From: Chromobacterium sp. ATCC 53434
Lineage (GTDB): Bacteria; Pseudomonadota; Gammaproteobacteria; Burkholderiales; Chromobacteriaceae
Assembly (NCBI RefSeq): GCF_002848345.1
Contig: NZ_CP025429.1
Location: 124,001-188,000 of the forward strand
DNA length: 64,000 nucleotides
Reading direction: 5' to 3'
This document shows positions 9,562 to 20,065 of this stretch, piece by piece (the first letter of the stretch is position 1; every line of letters starts with the position of its first letter). Below the pieces are notes generated by a model. That model made no database searches and was not told the DNA's origin. It worked only from the letters and a program-made list of their open reading frames with translations. A program made the translations under genes and the position numbers.

Positions 9562-10605
9562 TTACTCCGACAGGTCGCGGCTGGCCGCCACCTGGTCGCG
9601 ATAGTAGTCGTAGATGCCCTTGAGCGCGTCGGCCATCGTCACTGTCGGCTTCCAGTCCAGGTCGGCCATGGTGTTGGCGATCTTGGGCACGCGGTTCTTC
9701 ACGTCCTGGTAGCCGTTGCCGTAGTAGGCGCCGGACGTGGTTTCCACCACCTGCACCTTGTCGGCGTTCAGCTGGTATTCCGGGTAGACGCGGGCCAGGT
9801 CGATCATCATCTGCGACAGCTCGCGGATCGAGTAGTTGTTGGCCGGGTTGCCGATATTGTAGATCTGGCCGGAGGCCTTGCCGTCCTTGTTCTCTATGAT
9901 CTTCATCAGCGCGGCGATGCCGTCGTCGACATAGGTGAAGGCGCGCTTCTGGTGGCCGCCGTCGACCAGCTTGATGGTCTCGCCGCGGACGATGTGGCCC
10001 AGGAACTGGGTGATCACGCGGCTGGAGCCTTCCTTCGGCGTGTTGATGTTGTCCAGGCCGCCGCCTATCCAGTTGAACGGACGGAACAGCGTGTAGTTCA
10101 GGCCTTCCTGCATGCCGTAGGCGTGGATCACGCGGTCCATCAGCTGCTTGGAGCAGGAGTAGATCCAGCGCGGCTTGTTGATCGGGCCGCAGATCAGCTC
10201 GGAGTTCTCCGGGTCGAATTCGTCGTCGTGGCACATGCCGTAGACTTCCGAGGTGGACGGGAACACCAGGTGCTTCTTGTACTGTACGCACTGGCGGACG
10301 ATGGGCAGATTGGCCTCGAAGTCCAGTTCGAACACGCGCAGCGGGTTGTTGACGTAGGTGGACGGGGTGGCGATGGCCACCAGCGGCAGCACCACGTCGC
10401 ACTTCTTGACGTGGTATTCGATCCACTCCTTGTTGATGGTGATGTCGCCTTCGAAGAAGTGGAAGCGCGGATGGTCCTTCCACTCGGCCACGCGGTCATC
10501 GTGCATGTCCATGCCGTAGATGTGCCAGTCGGTGGTCTCGATGATGCGCTTGGTCAGGTGGTGGCCGATGAAGCCGTTCACGCCCAGTATCAGTACTTTT
10601 TTCAT
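9562..10605 (-). CDS. UDP-glucuronate decarboxylase (ArnA C-terminal domain as separate protein)
   Basis: 347 residues, extended short-chain dehydrogenase fold matching the C-terminal half of E. coli ArnA. It oxidatively decarboxylates UDP-glucuronate to UDP-4-keto-pentose using NAD+. Motifs: GVNGFIGHHL nucleotide-binding loop at ~8-17, PSTSEVYGMC, and YxxxK as YSCSKQL (~149-155). Also FRPFNWIGGGLDNI typical of ArnA/ArnA-like enzymes. In enterobacteria this is fused to the formyltransferase; here the two activities are encoded by adjacent genes. Confidence 0.92.
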   Translation of the reverse strand: MKKVLILGVNGFIGHHLTKRIIETTDWHIYGMDMHDDRVAEWKDHPRFHFFEGDITINKEWIEYHVKKCDVVLPLVAIATPSTYVNNPLRVFELDFEANLPIVRQCVQYKKHLVFPSTSEVYGMCHDDEFDPENSELICGPINKPRWIYSCSKQLMDRVIHAYGMQEGLNYTLFRPFNWIGGGLDNINTPKEGSSRVITQFLGHIVRGETIKLVDGGHQKRAFTYVDDGIAALMKIIENKDGKASGQIYNIGNPANNYSIRELSQMMIDLARVYPEYQLNADKVQVVETTSGAYYGNGYQDVKNRVPKIANTMADLDWKPTVTMADALKGIYDYYRDQVAASRDLSE

Positions 10606-10654
10606 TGGATGTCCTCAACCGCCGTCGGGCGGAAAATCGAATTCGGTAATCGCT

Positions 10655-11572
10655 TCACAGCGCCAGCGCGCCGGAGGCGACGCGGGCGGCGAAGTTGTCG
10701 GAGTTCAGCGGCTGGCCGTCCAGCTCTGCCTCCAGCACCGCCAGGCGGCCGCCGTCGGCGCAATGGAGCCACAGTTTGCCGTCGGCGCTGCGCAATTCGG
10801 CGCGCGCGGCCGGCGCGGCGCGGCCGGCCCGCAGCGTTTTCCACAATAGCAGGCGGCCGGCCCCGGTGTCGGCGAAGGCGCCGGGGAAGGGCCGGGTCAG
10901 CGCGCGGACGAAGTTGTGCAGCCGTTCGGCCGGGGCATGCGCGTCGATGCGGCCGTCCTCCGGCTTGCGGCCGCCGAAATAGCCGCCCAGGCTCAGGTCC
11001 TGCTGCGTGTGCGGCGCGCTGCCGGCCATCAGGCCGGGCAGGCTGCGCCACAGCACCATCTCGGCGGCGACGGTCACCTTGGCGAACACTTCGTCGGCGG
11101 AGTCGTCCGGCAGTATCGGCACCGCCATCTGGTCGACGATGGGGCCGTTGTCCGGCTTGACGTTCATCTGGTGCAGCGTGGCGCCGGTCTCGGTCTCGCC
11201 GTGGATGATTGCCCAGTTGATCGGCACCCGGCCGCGGTACTGCGGCAGCAGAGAGCCGTGCATATTGTAGGCGCCGCGCGCGACCGCCTCCAACAGCGGG
11301 GCCTTCAGCATGTGGCGGTAATAGAAGGAGAACAGGAAGTCGGCCCGGGCCGCCCGCACCCGCTCGACGACTTCCGGCGCGTTCGGATCGTCCGGCGAGA
11401 TGAACGGAATGCCGTGCTCCAGCGCCACCTGGGCCACGCTCTCGAACCAGATGTGCTCTTCCGGGTTGTCCTGGTGGGTGACCACCAGTGCGACGTCGAC
11501 GCCGCGGCCGAGCAAGGCCTTCAGGCAGCGCACGCCGACATTGTGGTAGGCGAAGACGATGGCGCGGCTCAT
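10655..11572 (-). CDS. UDP-Ara4N formyltransferase (ArnA N-terminal domain as separate protein)
   Basis: 305 residues from the ATG at 11572, matching the formyltransferase half of ArnA (E. coli residues 1-304). It transfers formyl from 10-formyl-tetrahydrofolate to UDP-Ara4N. The catalytic triad region is visible: Asn and His in YNMHGSLLPQYRGRVPINWA, and Asp in VKPDNGPIVDQ. The C-terminal subdomain (RPFPGAFADTG onwards) is present. ATGA overlap with arnC upstream and a 49-base gap to the decarboxylase gene downstream. Confidence 0.93.
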   Translation of the reverse strand: MSRAIVFAYHNVGVRCLKALLGRGVDVALVVTHQDNPEEHIWFESVAQVALEHGIPFISPDDPNAPEVVERVRAARADFLFSFYYRHMLKAPLLEAVARGAYNMHGSLLPQYRGRVPINWAIIHGETETGATLHQMNVKPDNGPIVDQMAVPILPDDSADEVFAKVTVAAEMVLWRSLPGLMAGSAPHTQQDLSLGGYFGGRKPEDGRIDAHAPAERLHNFVRALTRPFPGAFADTGAGRLLLWKTLRAGRAAPAARAELRSADGKLWLHCADGGRLAVLEAELDGQPLNSDNFAARVASGALAL

Positions 11573-12516
11573 GGCGTTTCCTTCCGCTCCAGCACCGCCT
11601 GTATCACGTAGCGCGGCCGCGAGCGGACTTCCTGGTAGATGCGGCCGATGTATTCGCCCAGCAGGCCGATGCCGAACAGCGCGATGCCGATCAGGAAGAA
11701 GGCGACGGCGAACAGCGTGAACACGCCGCCGACTTCCGGCCCCAGGATCAGCCGGCGCAGCAGCAGGTAGACCACCAACAGGCCGGAGCCGGCCGACACG
11801 CCCATGCCCAGCAGCGAGAACCATTGCAGCGGCACCAGCGAGAAGCCGGTCATCAGGTCGAAGTTCAGCCGGATCAGGCTGTACAGCGAGTACTTCGATT
11901 CGCCGGCGAAGCGCTCCTCGTGGCCGACGACGACCTCGGTCGGGTTCTGCGAGAACTGGTAGGCCAGCGCCGGGATGAAGGTGTGCAGCTCGTTGCACTG
12001 GTTGATGGTGTCGATGATGCGGCGGCTGTAGGCGCGCATCATGCAGCCCTGGTCGGTCATCTTGATCCGGGTCAGCTTCTCGCGCAGCCGGTTCATCGCC
12101 CGGCTGGCGACGTGGCGCCACAGGCTGTCGCTGCGCTGGCGGCGGATCGAGCCGACGTAGTCGTGGCCCTTGTCCATCTCGGCCAGCAGCACCGCGATGT
12201 CCTCGGGCGGATTCTGCAGATCGGCGTCCAGCGTCACCACGCGCTCGCCGCGGCTGTGCTCGAAGCCGGCCAGGATGGCGCGGTGCTGGCCGAAGTTGCC
12301 GTTGAACAGCACCACGCGGGTGACGTCGGGCCGCAGGCTGAACTGGTCGGCCAGTATCGCCGCGCTCTTGTCGCGGCTGCCGTCGTTGACGAAGACGATC
12401 TCGTAGCGGAGGTTCAACGCGTCCAGCGCCGGGTAGAGCCGGTCGAACAAGGCCTGCAACACGTCCTGCTCGTTGTAGACCGGGATGACCACGGAAAGCT
12501 TGATGTCGGTATTCAT
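11569..12516 (-). CDS. arnC: Undecaprenyl-phosphate 4-deoxy-4-formamido-L-arabinose transferase
   Basis: 315 residues, GT2 glycosyltransferase with the ArnC/GtrB layout. The N-terminal catalytic domain has SVVIPVYNEQDVLQ, FVNDGSRDKS and the metal-binding TLDADLQNPPED. Two C-terminal membrane segments are at about 230-260 and 265-295 (LLGMGVSAGSGLLVVYLLL; VFTLFAVAFFLIGIALFGIG). It moves formylated Ara4N to undecaprenyl phosphate at the inner membrane. ArnB ends five bases upstream. Confidence 0.93.
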   Translation of the reverse strand: MNTDIKLSVVIPVYNEQDVLQALFDRLYPALDALNLRYEIVFVNDGSRDKSAAILADQFSLRPDVTRVVLFNGNFGQHRAILAGFEHSRGERVVTLDADLQNPPEDIAVLLAEMDKGHDYVGSIRRQRSDSLWRHVASRAMNRLREKLTRIKMTDQGCMMRAYSRRIIDTINQCNELHTFIPALAYQFSQNPTEVVVGHEERFAGESKYSLYSLIRLNFDLMTGFSLVPLQWFSLLGMGVSAGSGLLVVYLLLRRLILGPEVGGVFTLFAVAFFLIGIALFGIGLLGEYIGRIYQEVRSRPRYVIQAVLERKETP

Positions 12517-12521
12517 ATTTC

Positions 12522-13646
12522 TCAGTGTAAAACGGCGCGCAGCACGGCGCTGACGGTTTGGCAGACGCGGATCACGTCCGCTTCGCGCATCGCCGGGAAC
12601 AGCGGCAGCGTGACGGTGCGCGCGCCGATGTCCTCGGCCACCGGGTACTGGCCCTCGGCGCAGCCCTTGTCGCGGAACAGCGCGAACAGATGCATCGCCG
12701 GGTAGTGGACGCCGACGCCGATGTGTTCTGCCTTCATCCGGGCGATGAATTCGCCGCGGTCTATGCTCATCCGCTGCAGCGGCAGCAGCGGCTGGAACAT
12801 GTGCCAGTTGCCGTGTTCGAAATCGGCCGGCGGCAGCTCGCAGCCCAGCGAGCGGTCGAAATGGCGGAAATACAGGTGGGCCAGTTCGCGGCGGCGGGCG
12901 TTGAAGCCGTCCAGCTTCTTCAGCTGGCCCAGGCCGATGGCGGCGGCGATGTCGGTCATATTGGCCTTGCCGCCCAGCACGTCGACATCCATCGTGCCGT
13001 CAGGCAAACGAGTGACGCCCTGCAGTCGCAGCTTCTCGAACAGCCGAGCCTCGTCGGCGTTGTTCAGCACCAGGCAGCCGCCTTCGCCGCTGGTCATGTT
13101 CTTGTTGGCGTGGAAGCTGAACGACACCAGGTCGCCGAAGCTGCCGATGGACTGGCCGTTCCAGCTGGCGCCCATGGCCTGGGCGGCGTCCTCGACCACG
13201 CGCAGCTTGTGGCGGCGGGCGATGTCGTACAACCGGTCCCGGTCCACCGGCAGGCCGGCTAGATCCACCGGGATGATGGCGCGGGTGCGCGGCGTGATCG
13301 CCGCCTCGATCTTGTCCAGGTCGATATTGCGGGTGGCCGGATCGGCGTCGACGAAGACCGGGGTCGCGCCGACTTTCAGCACCACATTGGCGGTGGCGAT
13401 CCAGCTCAAGGGGCAGGTGATCACCTCGTCACCGGGACCGACGCCGGCGATCTGCAAGGCCATTTCCAGCGCGGCGGTGGCCGACGCCGCCAGCCGCACC
13501 GGCCGGCCGCCGCAGAAGGCGGACAGCTCGGCCTCCAGTTGCTGGCAGCGCGGACCGGTGGTGATCCAGCCGGAGCGCAGCACCTCGGCCACGGCGGCGA
13601 TGGTGTCCTCGTCTATCGCGGGACGGGTGAAGGGCAGGAATTCCAT
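12522..13646 (-). CDS. arnB: UDP-4-amino-4-deoxy-L-arabinose--oxoglutarate aminotransferase
   Basis: 374 residues, DegT/DnrJ/EryC1 PLP aminotransferase. It converts UDP-4-keto-arabinose to UDP-Ara4N using glutamate. Motifs: FTRPAIDEDTIAAV start, SATAALEMAL phosphate-binding loop, VEDAAQAMGASWNG, and the PLP lysine in SFHANKNMTSGEGG. Length is as for E. coli ArnB (~380). Part of the arn operon between arnF-like and arnC. Confidence 0.93.
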   Translation of the reverse strand: MEFLPFTRPAIDEDTIAAVAEVLRSGWITTGPRCQQLEAELSAFCGGRPVRLAASATAALEMALQIAGVGPGDEVITCPLSWIATANVVLKVGATPVFVDADPATRNIDLDKIEAAITPRTRAIIPVDLAGLPVDRDRLYDIARRHKLRVVEDAAQAMGASWNGQSIGSFGDLVSFSFHANKNMTSGEGGCLVLNNADEARLFEKLRLQGVTRLPDGTMDVDVLGGKANMTDIAAAIGLGQLKKLDGFNARRRELAHLYFRHFDRSLGCELPPADFEHGNWHMFQPLLPLQRMSIDRGEFIARMKAEHIGVGVHYPAMHLFALFRDKGCAEGQYPVAEDIGARTVTLPLFPAMREADVIRVCQTVSAVLRAVLH

Positions 13647-13664
13647 GTCGGACCTTTGCGAGAA

Positions 13665-14036
13665 TCAGCTGCGGGCGACCAGCACCACGCCGACGATGAT
13701 GACGGCGATGCCGATCAGCTTCTGCGCGGTGATGGCTTCGCCGAACATCCAGTAGGCCAGTGCCGCGTTGACCACATAACCTATCGACAGCATAGGGTAG
13801 GCGACGCTGACCTCGACCCGCGACAGCGCCATGATCCACACCACGACGCTGACCGCGTAGCAGGACAGGCCGCCGATGATGGGCAGGTTGGTGGCCAGCG
13901 ACCAGCCTATCGGCAGCGCGTTGGCGGCGGAAAAGTCGAAGTGGCCGATCTGGCGCACGCCGGCCTTCAGGCACAGCTGGGCGGCGGCGTTCAGCAGCAC
14001 GCCGAACAGTATCAATCCAAATTCAATCAGTTTCAT
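13665..14036 (-). CDS. ArnF-like small membrane protein (SMR/EamA fold), Ara4N-phosphoundecaprenol flippase subunit
   Basis: 123 residues with four predicted membrane helices (about 3-22, 44-66, 72-94 and 101-120). SMR/EamA signature: GVLLNAAAQLCLKAG near the start, VEVSVAYPMLSIGYVVNAALAYWMFGE in the middle. In enterobacteria ArnE and ArnF together are proposed to flip undecaprenyl-phosphate-Ara4N; here only one such gene is present, so it may act as a homodimer or with a distant partner. Operon position between arnT and arnB supports the role. Confidence 0.8.
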   Translation of the reverse strand: MKLIEFGLILFGVLLNAAAQLCLKAGVRQIGHFDFSAANALPIGWSLATNLPIIGGLSCYAVSVVVWIMALSRVEVSVAYPMLSIGYVVNAALAYWMFGEAITAQKLIGIAVIIVGVVLVARS

Positions 14037-14123
14037 TCATTCACATCCAGTTTGCCCGTCTTGCCGGGCGACATGGGGGCGGCGATTTGTTTCCCCTCTT
14101 CACCTCGTGCGGGGGAGAGGGGG

Positions 14124-15776
14124 CTAGGGCTTCGCCACCACCATGCGCCGCGGGTCCCGGTAGATCACCTTCATCGGCAGGCCTTGCCGCTGCAACAGCG
14201 AGTAAGTGTCGTCGGTCAGCATCGCCACCGCCTTCGGCGCGGCGCGCCAGGCGGAGGAGAATTGTTCGATACGCGGCATCCAGCGCTGCGGCTCCTGCCC
14301 CTCGCCGAACTCGAACTCGTCGACGAAATCCACCAGCGTCACCGGCCGGCCGACGTAGTAAGGGAAGGTCTGGTCGTAGTAGCGCACCGAATAGACCGGC
14401 GTGTCCGCCGCCAGATAGGGGCGAATCTGCGCGACGATCTCCCGGCTGCCCTTCAGGCGGCCGTAGCTGTCGTGGCCGCAGGCGGCCAGCGTCACCGCGG
14501 CCAGGCTGGCGAAGGACAGCGCGGCCACCGCCGCCAGCATCCGGCCGCGCCCCAGCGCGCGCCAGGCTGAGACGGCGCCGATCAGGAACACCGCCGCGCC
14601 GGCGGCGATGAAGCGGGCGAACGGAATGATCACGTCCGGCGGCGAATCGGCGCTGGCGAAGCGGCCGGCGAACGGCCAGGCGGCCAGCAGCGCCAGCCAC
14701 AGCAGCGCCGGCGCGACGATGTGTTTCTTGAGTTCATTCGGCGCCATCCGCGACAGGCTGTGCGCCAGCAGCAGCGCCAGCGCCGGGAACATCGGCAGGA
14801 TGTAGGACGGCAGCTTGGAGCTGGACTTGCTGAAGAAGGCGAAGATGAACACGCACCAGATCAGCAGCATCCGGCCGACGCGCAGGCCGGCGGCGCGGTC
14901 GCTCCAGGCGCCGTTGACGATGCGCGGCAGCAGCGTGGTCCATGGCAGCAGGCCCAGGATCAGATAGGGCACGAAATACCACGGCGCGCCGGTGCGCTTG
15001 TGCTCGGTGGTCAGGAAGCGCTCGAAGTGCTCGCGGATGAAGAAGAAGTGGGCGAAGTCCTGATTGCGTTCGGAAACCAGCACGAACCAAGGCGCGGTGA
15101 GCGCGAAGAACAGCGCGAGGCCGCTGAGCCAGTGCATTCGCTTCCAGAACGCCCACTGCCAGTTGACCAGGCTGTACAGCACCAGCGTGGCGCCGGGAAT
15201 CAACAGGCCGATCAAGCCCTTGCTCAGCGTGGCGCCGGCCATCGCGGCCCAGGTCAGCCACATCGCCCGGCGCGTTTCCTCGCGGCCGGCCTCCTCGCGC
15301 TGCGCCAGCAGGAAGCCGCACAGCGCGACGGTCAGGAAGAAGCTGACGCCCATGTCCAGCGACAGGAAATGGCTGTTGGAGACGATCCACACCATGCCGC
15401 CGGCGGCCAGCGCCGCGTGGCGGCCCGCGTCGACGCCCCACAGCCGGCGGGCGGTCAGCGACACCGCGACCACGCTGAGGAAACCGGTCAGGCCCGGCCA
15501 GAAGCGGGCGGCGAATTCGTTGACGCCGAAGACGGCGAAGCTCGCCGCGCCGGCCCAGTATTGCAGTATCGGCTTCTCGAAATACAGCAGGCCGTTCAAG
15601 CGGGGCGTGATCCAGTCGCCGCTGTGCAGCATGAACAGCGAGATCGTCGCGTAACGGCCCTCGTCGGCATGGATCAGGCCGCGGTAGCCCAGGCTGCCGA
15701 ACCAGATCAGCGCGAACAGCAGCCACAGCGCGATCCCCAGCGCGCGCGGCACGACGGTGGCCTTGGTGTTTTGCAT
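14124..15776 (-). CDS. arnT: Lipid A 4-amino-4-deoxy-L-arabinose transferase
   Basis: 550 residues, GT83 polytopic inner-membrane glycosyltransferase that adds Ara4N to lipid A on the periplasmic side. The first periplasmic loop has the conserved acidic motif GLIHADEGRYATIS, followed by FEKPILQYW. About 12 hydrophobic segments are visible, then a C-terminal periplasmic domain from ~430 (VYSVRYYDQTFPYYVGRPVTL). It is the first gene of the arn transcript. The ugd gene for UDP-glucuronate is not in the window. An 87-base gap separates it from arnF-like. Confidence 0.9.
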   Translation of the reverse strand: MQNTKATVVPRALGIALWLLFALIWFGSLGYRGLIHADEGRYATISLFMLHSGDWITPRLNGLLYFEKPILQYWAGAASFAVFGVNEFAARFWPGLTGFLSVVAVSLTARRLWGVDAGRHAALAAGGMVWIVSNSHFLSLDMGVSFFLTVALCGFLLAQREEAGREETRRAMWLTWAAMAGATLSKGLIGLLIPGATLVLYSLVNWQWAFWKRMHWLSGLALFFALTAPWFVLVSERNQDFAHFFFIREHFERFLTTEHKRTGAPWYFVPYLILGLLPWTTLLPRIVNGAWSDRAAGLRVGRMLLIWCVFIFAFFSKSSSKLPSYILPMFPALALLLAHSLSRMAPNELKKHIVAPALLWLALLAAWPFAGRFASADSPPDVIIPFARFIAAGAAVFLIGAVSAWRALGRGRMLAAVAALSFASLAAVTLAACGHDSYGRLKGSREIVAQIRPYLAADTPVYSVRYYDQTFPYYVGRPVTLVDFVDEFEFGEGQEPQRWMPRIEQFSSAWRAAPKAVAMLTDDTYSLLQRQGLPMKVIYRDPRRMVVAKP

Positions 15777-15908
15777 CGGTATTCCGGAATTCCTTGAGCG
15801 AATTATGCGAGCGAACTCGCTAGGATACCCGATCCGGCCGCCGCTGTGCGTTGCCCGTTTGTAACGGACGCGGGGCGCAAGGGCCGCCCGCCGCCGGCCG
15901 ACACGCGG

Positions 15909-17580
<1,672 letters not shown>

Positions 17581-17751
17581 GAGTTTAGATACGGATATTA
17601 ATGAAGCGACGTCATTCTGCTGGGCGCGGCATCGACTCGTATGTAGGCGTTGTTTGGAGGGCAAGAGCGGATTGTGTAACGATGTGTAAAATAGTCATTA
17701 CACTAACTATTTGAAATAAAGGAAGTTTGGCGCGGCGCCGTAAAAACGAAA

Positions 17752-17772
17752 CCGCCCGCGGGGCGCGGGCGG
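17752..17772 (-). terminator. Terminator-like hairpin after the alpha/beta hydrolase gene
   Basis: GC-rich stem CCGCCCGCG / CGCGGGCGG with a three-base loop. On the minus strand it is followed by TTTCGTTTTT. It lies 23 bases past the hydrolase stop. Confidence 0.65.
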
Positions 17773-17794
17773 CTGGAGGAGAGTCGCGGATCGA

Positions 17795-18613
17795 TCAGGC
17801 GGCGGCGAAGGCGGTCCAGCCGCAAGCCTGCTCGACGCGCTGCGGGCGCGGCGCGCTGTTGAAGAATTTCAGGCTGCGTTGCAGCACCTCGCCGCGTTCG
17901 TTGTCCACCATCACCATGTGGTAGCTGTTGGACAGCGGCATGAAGTCCACCGGACCGCCCAGATGCTGCACCAGATGGTGGGCGGAGCGCGGGCTGGTGA
18001 TGTCGTCCTCGTCGGCGTGGACGATCAGCGTCGGACAGGTGATTTCGGCCAGCCGCGACATCAGCTGGCGGCGCAGCCGGTCCACCTCGCGTATGCACAT
18101 CAGCGGGATGTAGGCGTAATGGAAGCGGTCGCCGCGCTCGAAGCGCTGCTGGATGGCCTTGCGGATGCGGGCGTTCTTGATGCCGAACGGCGAGACTTCC
18201 GGCACGCGCATTTTCTTGGCCAGGCCGGGGACGTGATAGACGGCGTGGCGCAGCCAGGTCAGCTTGGGCAGGCTCCAGCCATCAAGGAACATCGGCGGCG
18301 CGTACAGCGCCAACCTGTCCTGATGGTTCTCGCGGCGGGCGACTTCCAAGGCCACTAGTCCGCCCAGGCAGACGCCGGCCAGATGGACGACCTTGTGCCT
18401 GGCCTTCAGCGCGCGGTATTCGCTGCGAATGCTTTCCACCCAGTCCTCCCAGCCTACGCCGAGCAGGTCTTCCGGCGAGCCGCCGTGACCGGGCAGCACA
18501 GGGGAGTGGGTAACGATGTCGGCGTCTTCCAGCGTGCGGCCCAGCGCGCCCAGATCATAGGCGGTGCCGCCAAGGCCGTGTACCAGCAGCGCCGCCGGTC
18601 GTGAGGAAACCAT
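17795..18613 (-). CDS. Alpha/beta hydrolase with a cysteine nucleophile
   Basis: 272 residues, carboxylesterase/monoacylglycerol-lipase-like fold. The oxyanion-hole segment is LLVHGLGGTAYDLGAL at ~9-24. The nucleophile elbow reads LAGVCLGGLVAL, placing Cys82 where esterases have Ser. The acid is in VHADEDDITSP (~199-208) and the catalytic His is 232 in SNSYHMVMVD. Cys at this position is seen in PHA synthases and dienelactone hydrolases, so the substrate may be a thioester, acyl chain or lactone; no PHA-synthase-specific sequence is visible. It lies between an outer-membrane barrel gene and a two-component system, apparently monocistronic. Confidence 0.8.
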   Translation of the reverse strand: MVSSRPAALLVHGLGGTAYDLGALGRTLEDADIVTHSPVLPGHGGSPEDLLGVGWEDWVESIRSEYRALKARHKVVHLAGVCLGGLVALEVARRENHQDRLALYAPPMFLDGWSLPKLTWLRHAVYHVPGLAKKMRVPEVSPFGIKNARIRKAIQQRFERGDRFHYAYIPLMCIREVDRLRRQLMSRLAEITCPTLIVHADEDDITSPRSAHHLVQHLGGPVDFMPLSNSYHMVMVDNERGEVLQRSLKFFNSAPRPQRVEQACGWTAFAAA

Positions 18614-18633
18614 TCTGCATATTCCTGATTATT

Positions 18634-18651
18634 CGATAATCGGCATTATCG
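18634..18651. promoter_or_regulatory. Dyad upstream of the Cys-nucleophile hydrolase
   Basis: Perfect 7-bp arms CGATAAT (18634-18640) and ATTATCG (18645-18651) around CGGC, 21 bases upstream of the hydrolase start. An operator for an unknown repressor is the simplest reading. Confidence 0.4.
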
Positions 18652-18709
18652 GCAAGCGGACGCAAGTAGTCTGTAGGTTTCCTGTCGGCGCTTTGTGACG
18701 ATGAGTGAC

Positions 18710-20062
18710 TTATGGCGTTTCCGGGGCCGGCTGAGCAATGATCATGCGGAAGCGCGTGCCGCCCAGGTCGCTGGGGCCGGCGCTGGCCTGGCCGTTGTGG
18801 TGTTCGGCGATCAAGCGCACGAAGGACAGGCCCAGGCCGTGGCCGCCGGTGGCGCGGTCGCGGCTGCGGTCCAGCCTGAGGAAGGGCTCGAAGACCTTGT
18901 CGCGGTCTTCGGCCGGGATGCCGCAGCCGTCGTCGTCGACCTCGATGATCAGCTGCGCGCCCTGATGGTAGACCGTCATCCTGACCTGGCCGTGCGCGTA
19001 CTTGAACGCGTTCAGCAGCAGATTGCGGGTGGCGATGTACATCAGCTTGCGGTCGAAGGCGCCGTCCTCGCGTGGACAGTCCAGCGACAGCGTCAGATCG
19101 GCCGGCTTCAGCGGCGTCACCAGATCGATCAAATCGTCGAACCAGTCGAACAGGTCCACCGTCTCCAGGTGCAGCGGCACTTCGCTGCGTTTCAGCTTGG
19201 CGAACTCCATGCTGGTGCTGATCAATTCCTCCAGCTCCTGCATGTCGCGTTCCATGCCGTCGCGGTAACGCTGCCACTCGGCCGGATCCTCTTCCTCTTC
19301 CAGCATGGTCAGGCCGAAGCGCAGTCGGGCGATAGGCGTGCGGATCTCGTGGGCGATCGCGTGGGACAGCGCTTGTCGCGTTTCCAGCTGGCGTTCCAAT
19401 CGAGACGCCATGCTGTTGAAGGCCAGTGGCAGCGGCGCGAACAGCCGGCTCTTGGCCGAGCGGGCGCGGGCGCCGAAATCGCCTTCGGCGAACACTTCGG
19501 CGGTGCGCCGCACCTCCAGCAAGTCTTTCCACAACGGCTGCAGGCTGAAATAGAGCAGGGTGCCGAAGGTGGCGCCGGACAACAGCATCCAGATCAGCAG
19601 CACCTCGATGTCCTCGCTGATCCAGTTGCTGTCGCTGGACTGCATGTCCAGCGGCCCCAGCACCAGCAGGCGCTTGTCCGCCGGCATCGAGACGTAGAGC
19701 AGCTGGTTGTCGATGTCCAGATACGGCTTGCCCTGGCGCAGCAGCGGGAGGGCGACGGCCTGCTGTTCGTCGGGCAGCCGCTCGGCCAGCCTGATCGGGT
19801 AGCTGAAGCGGCTGGCGATCGCGGCCAGCTCGGCGTTCCAGCGTTGCGGCGGCTGTCTTTCCAGCTGCTCGCGTATCAGCGTGACGGTGCCGTTCATGAA
19901 CTGCACCTTGCCGGCCTTGTCGCTGTTCTCGTACAGCTTTGTGACCAGGAAGCCGAAGCCGATGATGATCAGCAATTCCACCAGCATGGTGGCGAGGAAG
20001 TAGCGGGCGAACAGCGTGCCCAGCGACGGTTTGAACCAGCCGCGCAGCTTTTTCGACGGCAT
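18710..20062 (-). CDS. rstB: Sensor histidine kinase, RstB-like
   Basis: 450 residues. The N-terminal membrane segment is at ~18-42 (ARYFLATMLVELLIIIGFGF), a periplasmic sensor domain spans ~43-155, and the second membrane segment is ~158-178. A HAMP region follows, then the H-box ALSHAIAHEIRTPIARLRF and the ATPase domain with N-box TRNLLLNAFKYAHG, G1 DDDGCGIP and G2 GGHGLGLSF. It partners the response regulator four bases upstream. The stimulus is unknown; in E. coli RstAB is tied to the PhoP regulon. Confidence 0.9.
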   Translation of the reverse strand: MPSKKLRGWFKPSLGTLFARYFLATMLVELLIIIGFGFLVTKLYENSDKAGKVQFMNGTVTLIREQLERQPPQRWNAELAAIASRFSYPIRLAERLPDEQQAVALPLLRQGKPYLDIDNQLLYVSMPADKRLLVLGPLDMQSSDSNWISEDIEVLLIWMLLSGATFGTLLYFSLQPLWKDLLEVRRTAEVFAEGDFGARARSAKSRLFAPLPLAFNSMASRLERQLETRQALSHAIAHEIRTPIARLRFGLTMLEEEEDPAEWQRYRDGMERDMQELEELISTSMEFAKLKRSEVPLHLETVDLFDWFDDLIDLVTPLKPADLTLSLDCPREDGAFDRKLMYIATRNLLLNAFKYAHGQVRMTVYHQGAQLIIEVDDDGCGIPAEDRDKVFEPFLRLDRSRDRATGGHGLGLSFVRLIAEHHNGQASAGPSDLGGTRFRMIIAQPAPETP

Positions 20063-20065
20063 CGC

